Source: Caballeronia pedi (GTDB lineage Bacteria; Pseudomonadota; Gammaproteobacteria; Burkholderiales; Burkholderiaceae). From it: DNA of 64,000 nt. Location: NCBI RefSeq assembly GCF_001544915.2, contig NZ_FCOE02000004.1, forward strand, positions 186,001 through 250,000, read 5' to 3'. The position numbers and the translations under genes were made by a program. Of this stretch, positions 63,750 through 64,000 are shown in pieces (position 1 is the stretch's first letter; the number at the start of each line of letters is the position of its first letter). The notes beneath the pieces were generated by a model. That model made no database searches and had not been told where the DNA came from. It saw only the letters and a program-made list of their open reading frames with translations.

Positions 63750-64000
63750 ATGGACTTCATCGACTACCGCTTTTGGGTAGCGCTCGACAAGTGGACCGCA
63801 AGGGAGGCGGCGCTTCTGCTTGACGCGAAGGACCCGTACCTGCACTCGAATTTCGACATCCGATCGAAGGGCGGTCAACCGGGATACGAGAAGGCAAGGC
63901 TGATTGCCGCAGTCATCAAACGCACGAACTGGGGACGACGCTACGGTGTCTGTAAATGGGAGGTGAAGGAGGATCCTATATATATATGCGATGCGGTGCG
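63750..64000 (+). CDS. Hypothetical island protein (5' part; runs off the window)
   Basis: ATG at 63750 opens a frame that stays open to the right edge (over 83 codons). The first residues are MDFIDYRFWVALDKWTAREA, followed by ALLLDAKDPYLHSNFD and AAVIKRTNWGRRYGV. The TAREAALLL-DP pattern recalls small proteins often found next to integrases in prophage-derived islands. Function unknown. It lies 29 bases after the integrase and is most likely island cargo. Confidence 0.55.
   Translation, partial: MDFIDYRFWVALDKWTAREAALLLDAKDPYLHSNFDIRSKGGQPGYEKARLIAAVIKRTNWGRRYGVCKWEVKEDPIYICDAV

Overview
The window reads as part of the main chromosome of a Burkholderiaceae bacterium, most like Caballeronia or Paraburkholderia. 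The evidence is high GC, strong GC bias at third codon positions, a gsp gene order with a short gspC after gspF, and the clusters gshA/ada/hslVU/dksA and xerC/dapF/lpxL/metK. The species cannot be fixed from sequence alone.

Layout. Positions 1-7249 hold the distal half of a type II secretion operon (gspF-C-G-H-I-J-K-L-M-N). From 7263 to 11694 there is an efflux locus: an outer-membrane factor, a small membrane protein, a MarR regulator and an EmrB-type transporter, with no adaptor gene. From 11696 to 26267 lie housekeeping genes: glutathione synthesis (gshA), alkylation repair (ada), heat-shock protease (hslVU), stringent response (dksA), a COG0523 metallochaperone, rRNA methylation (rlmI), chromosome dimer resolution (xerC), lysine/peptidoglycan (dapF), lipid A (lpxL-like) and S-adenosylmethionine synthesis (metK). 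From 26392 to 35964 come an unusual Old Yellow Enzyme homologue, a phytanoyl-CoA dioxygenase-like protein, an MscS channel, an aldo/keto reductase, ferredoxin-NADP reductase, a soluble two-component pair and an APC permease. Positions 36193-43534 hold a seven-gene CO-dehydrogenase-like operon (form II signature) with its maturation genes coxD, coxE, coxG and xdhC/coxI. Two PepSY membrane proteins with Fur-box-like promoters converge at 43667-45660. From 45805 to 57469 are mixed metabolic, transport and regulatory genes (srkA, two MFS transporters, an orphan branched-chain amino-acid binding protein, H-NS, a CDF metal exporter, an Lrp regulator, an exonuclease and a glyoxalase-II-like enzyme). 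From 58135 to 61985 are envelope and replication genes in an E. coli-like order (rlpA, rsmI, yraN, diaA/gmhA, dolP, a cytochrome c). At 62053 a tRNA-Ala(CGC) carries the left edge of a genomic island with a P4-type integrase; the island runs off the window.

The most interesting signals lie between genes. The metK leader has a perfect 14-bp inverted repeat that buries the ribosome-binding site and the first base of the GTG start, with a competing upstream copy of the ribosome-binding arm; it looks like a translational riboswitch or attenuator. Positions 15498-15593 form a compact unit of strong promoter, two identical TGTCTCCTCC blocks and a terminator, which is a good candidate for a roughly 60-nt small RNA. 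Other candidates are four phased decamers next to the integrase, a possible heat-shock promoter for hslVU, a long structured dksA leader, and a 665-bp gap before rlpA with a promoter and hairpins. No CRISPR array and no insertion sequence was seen.
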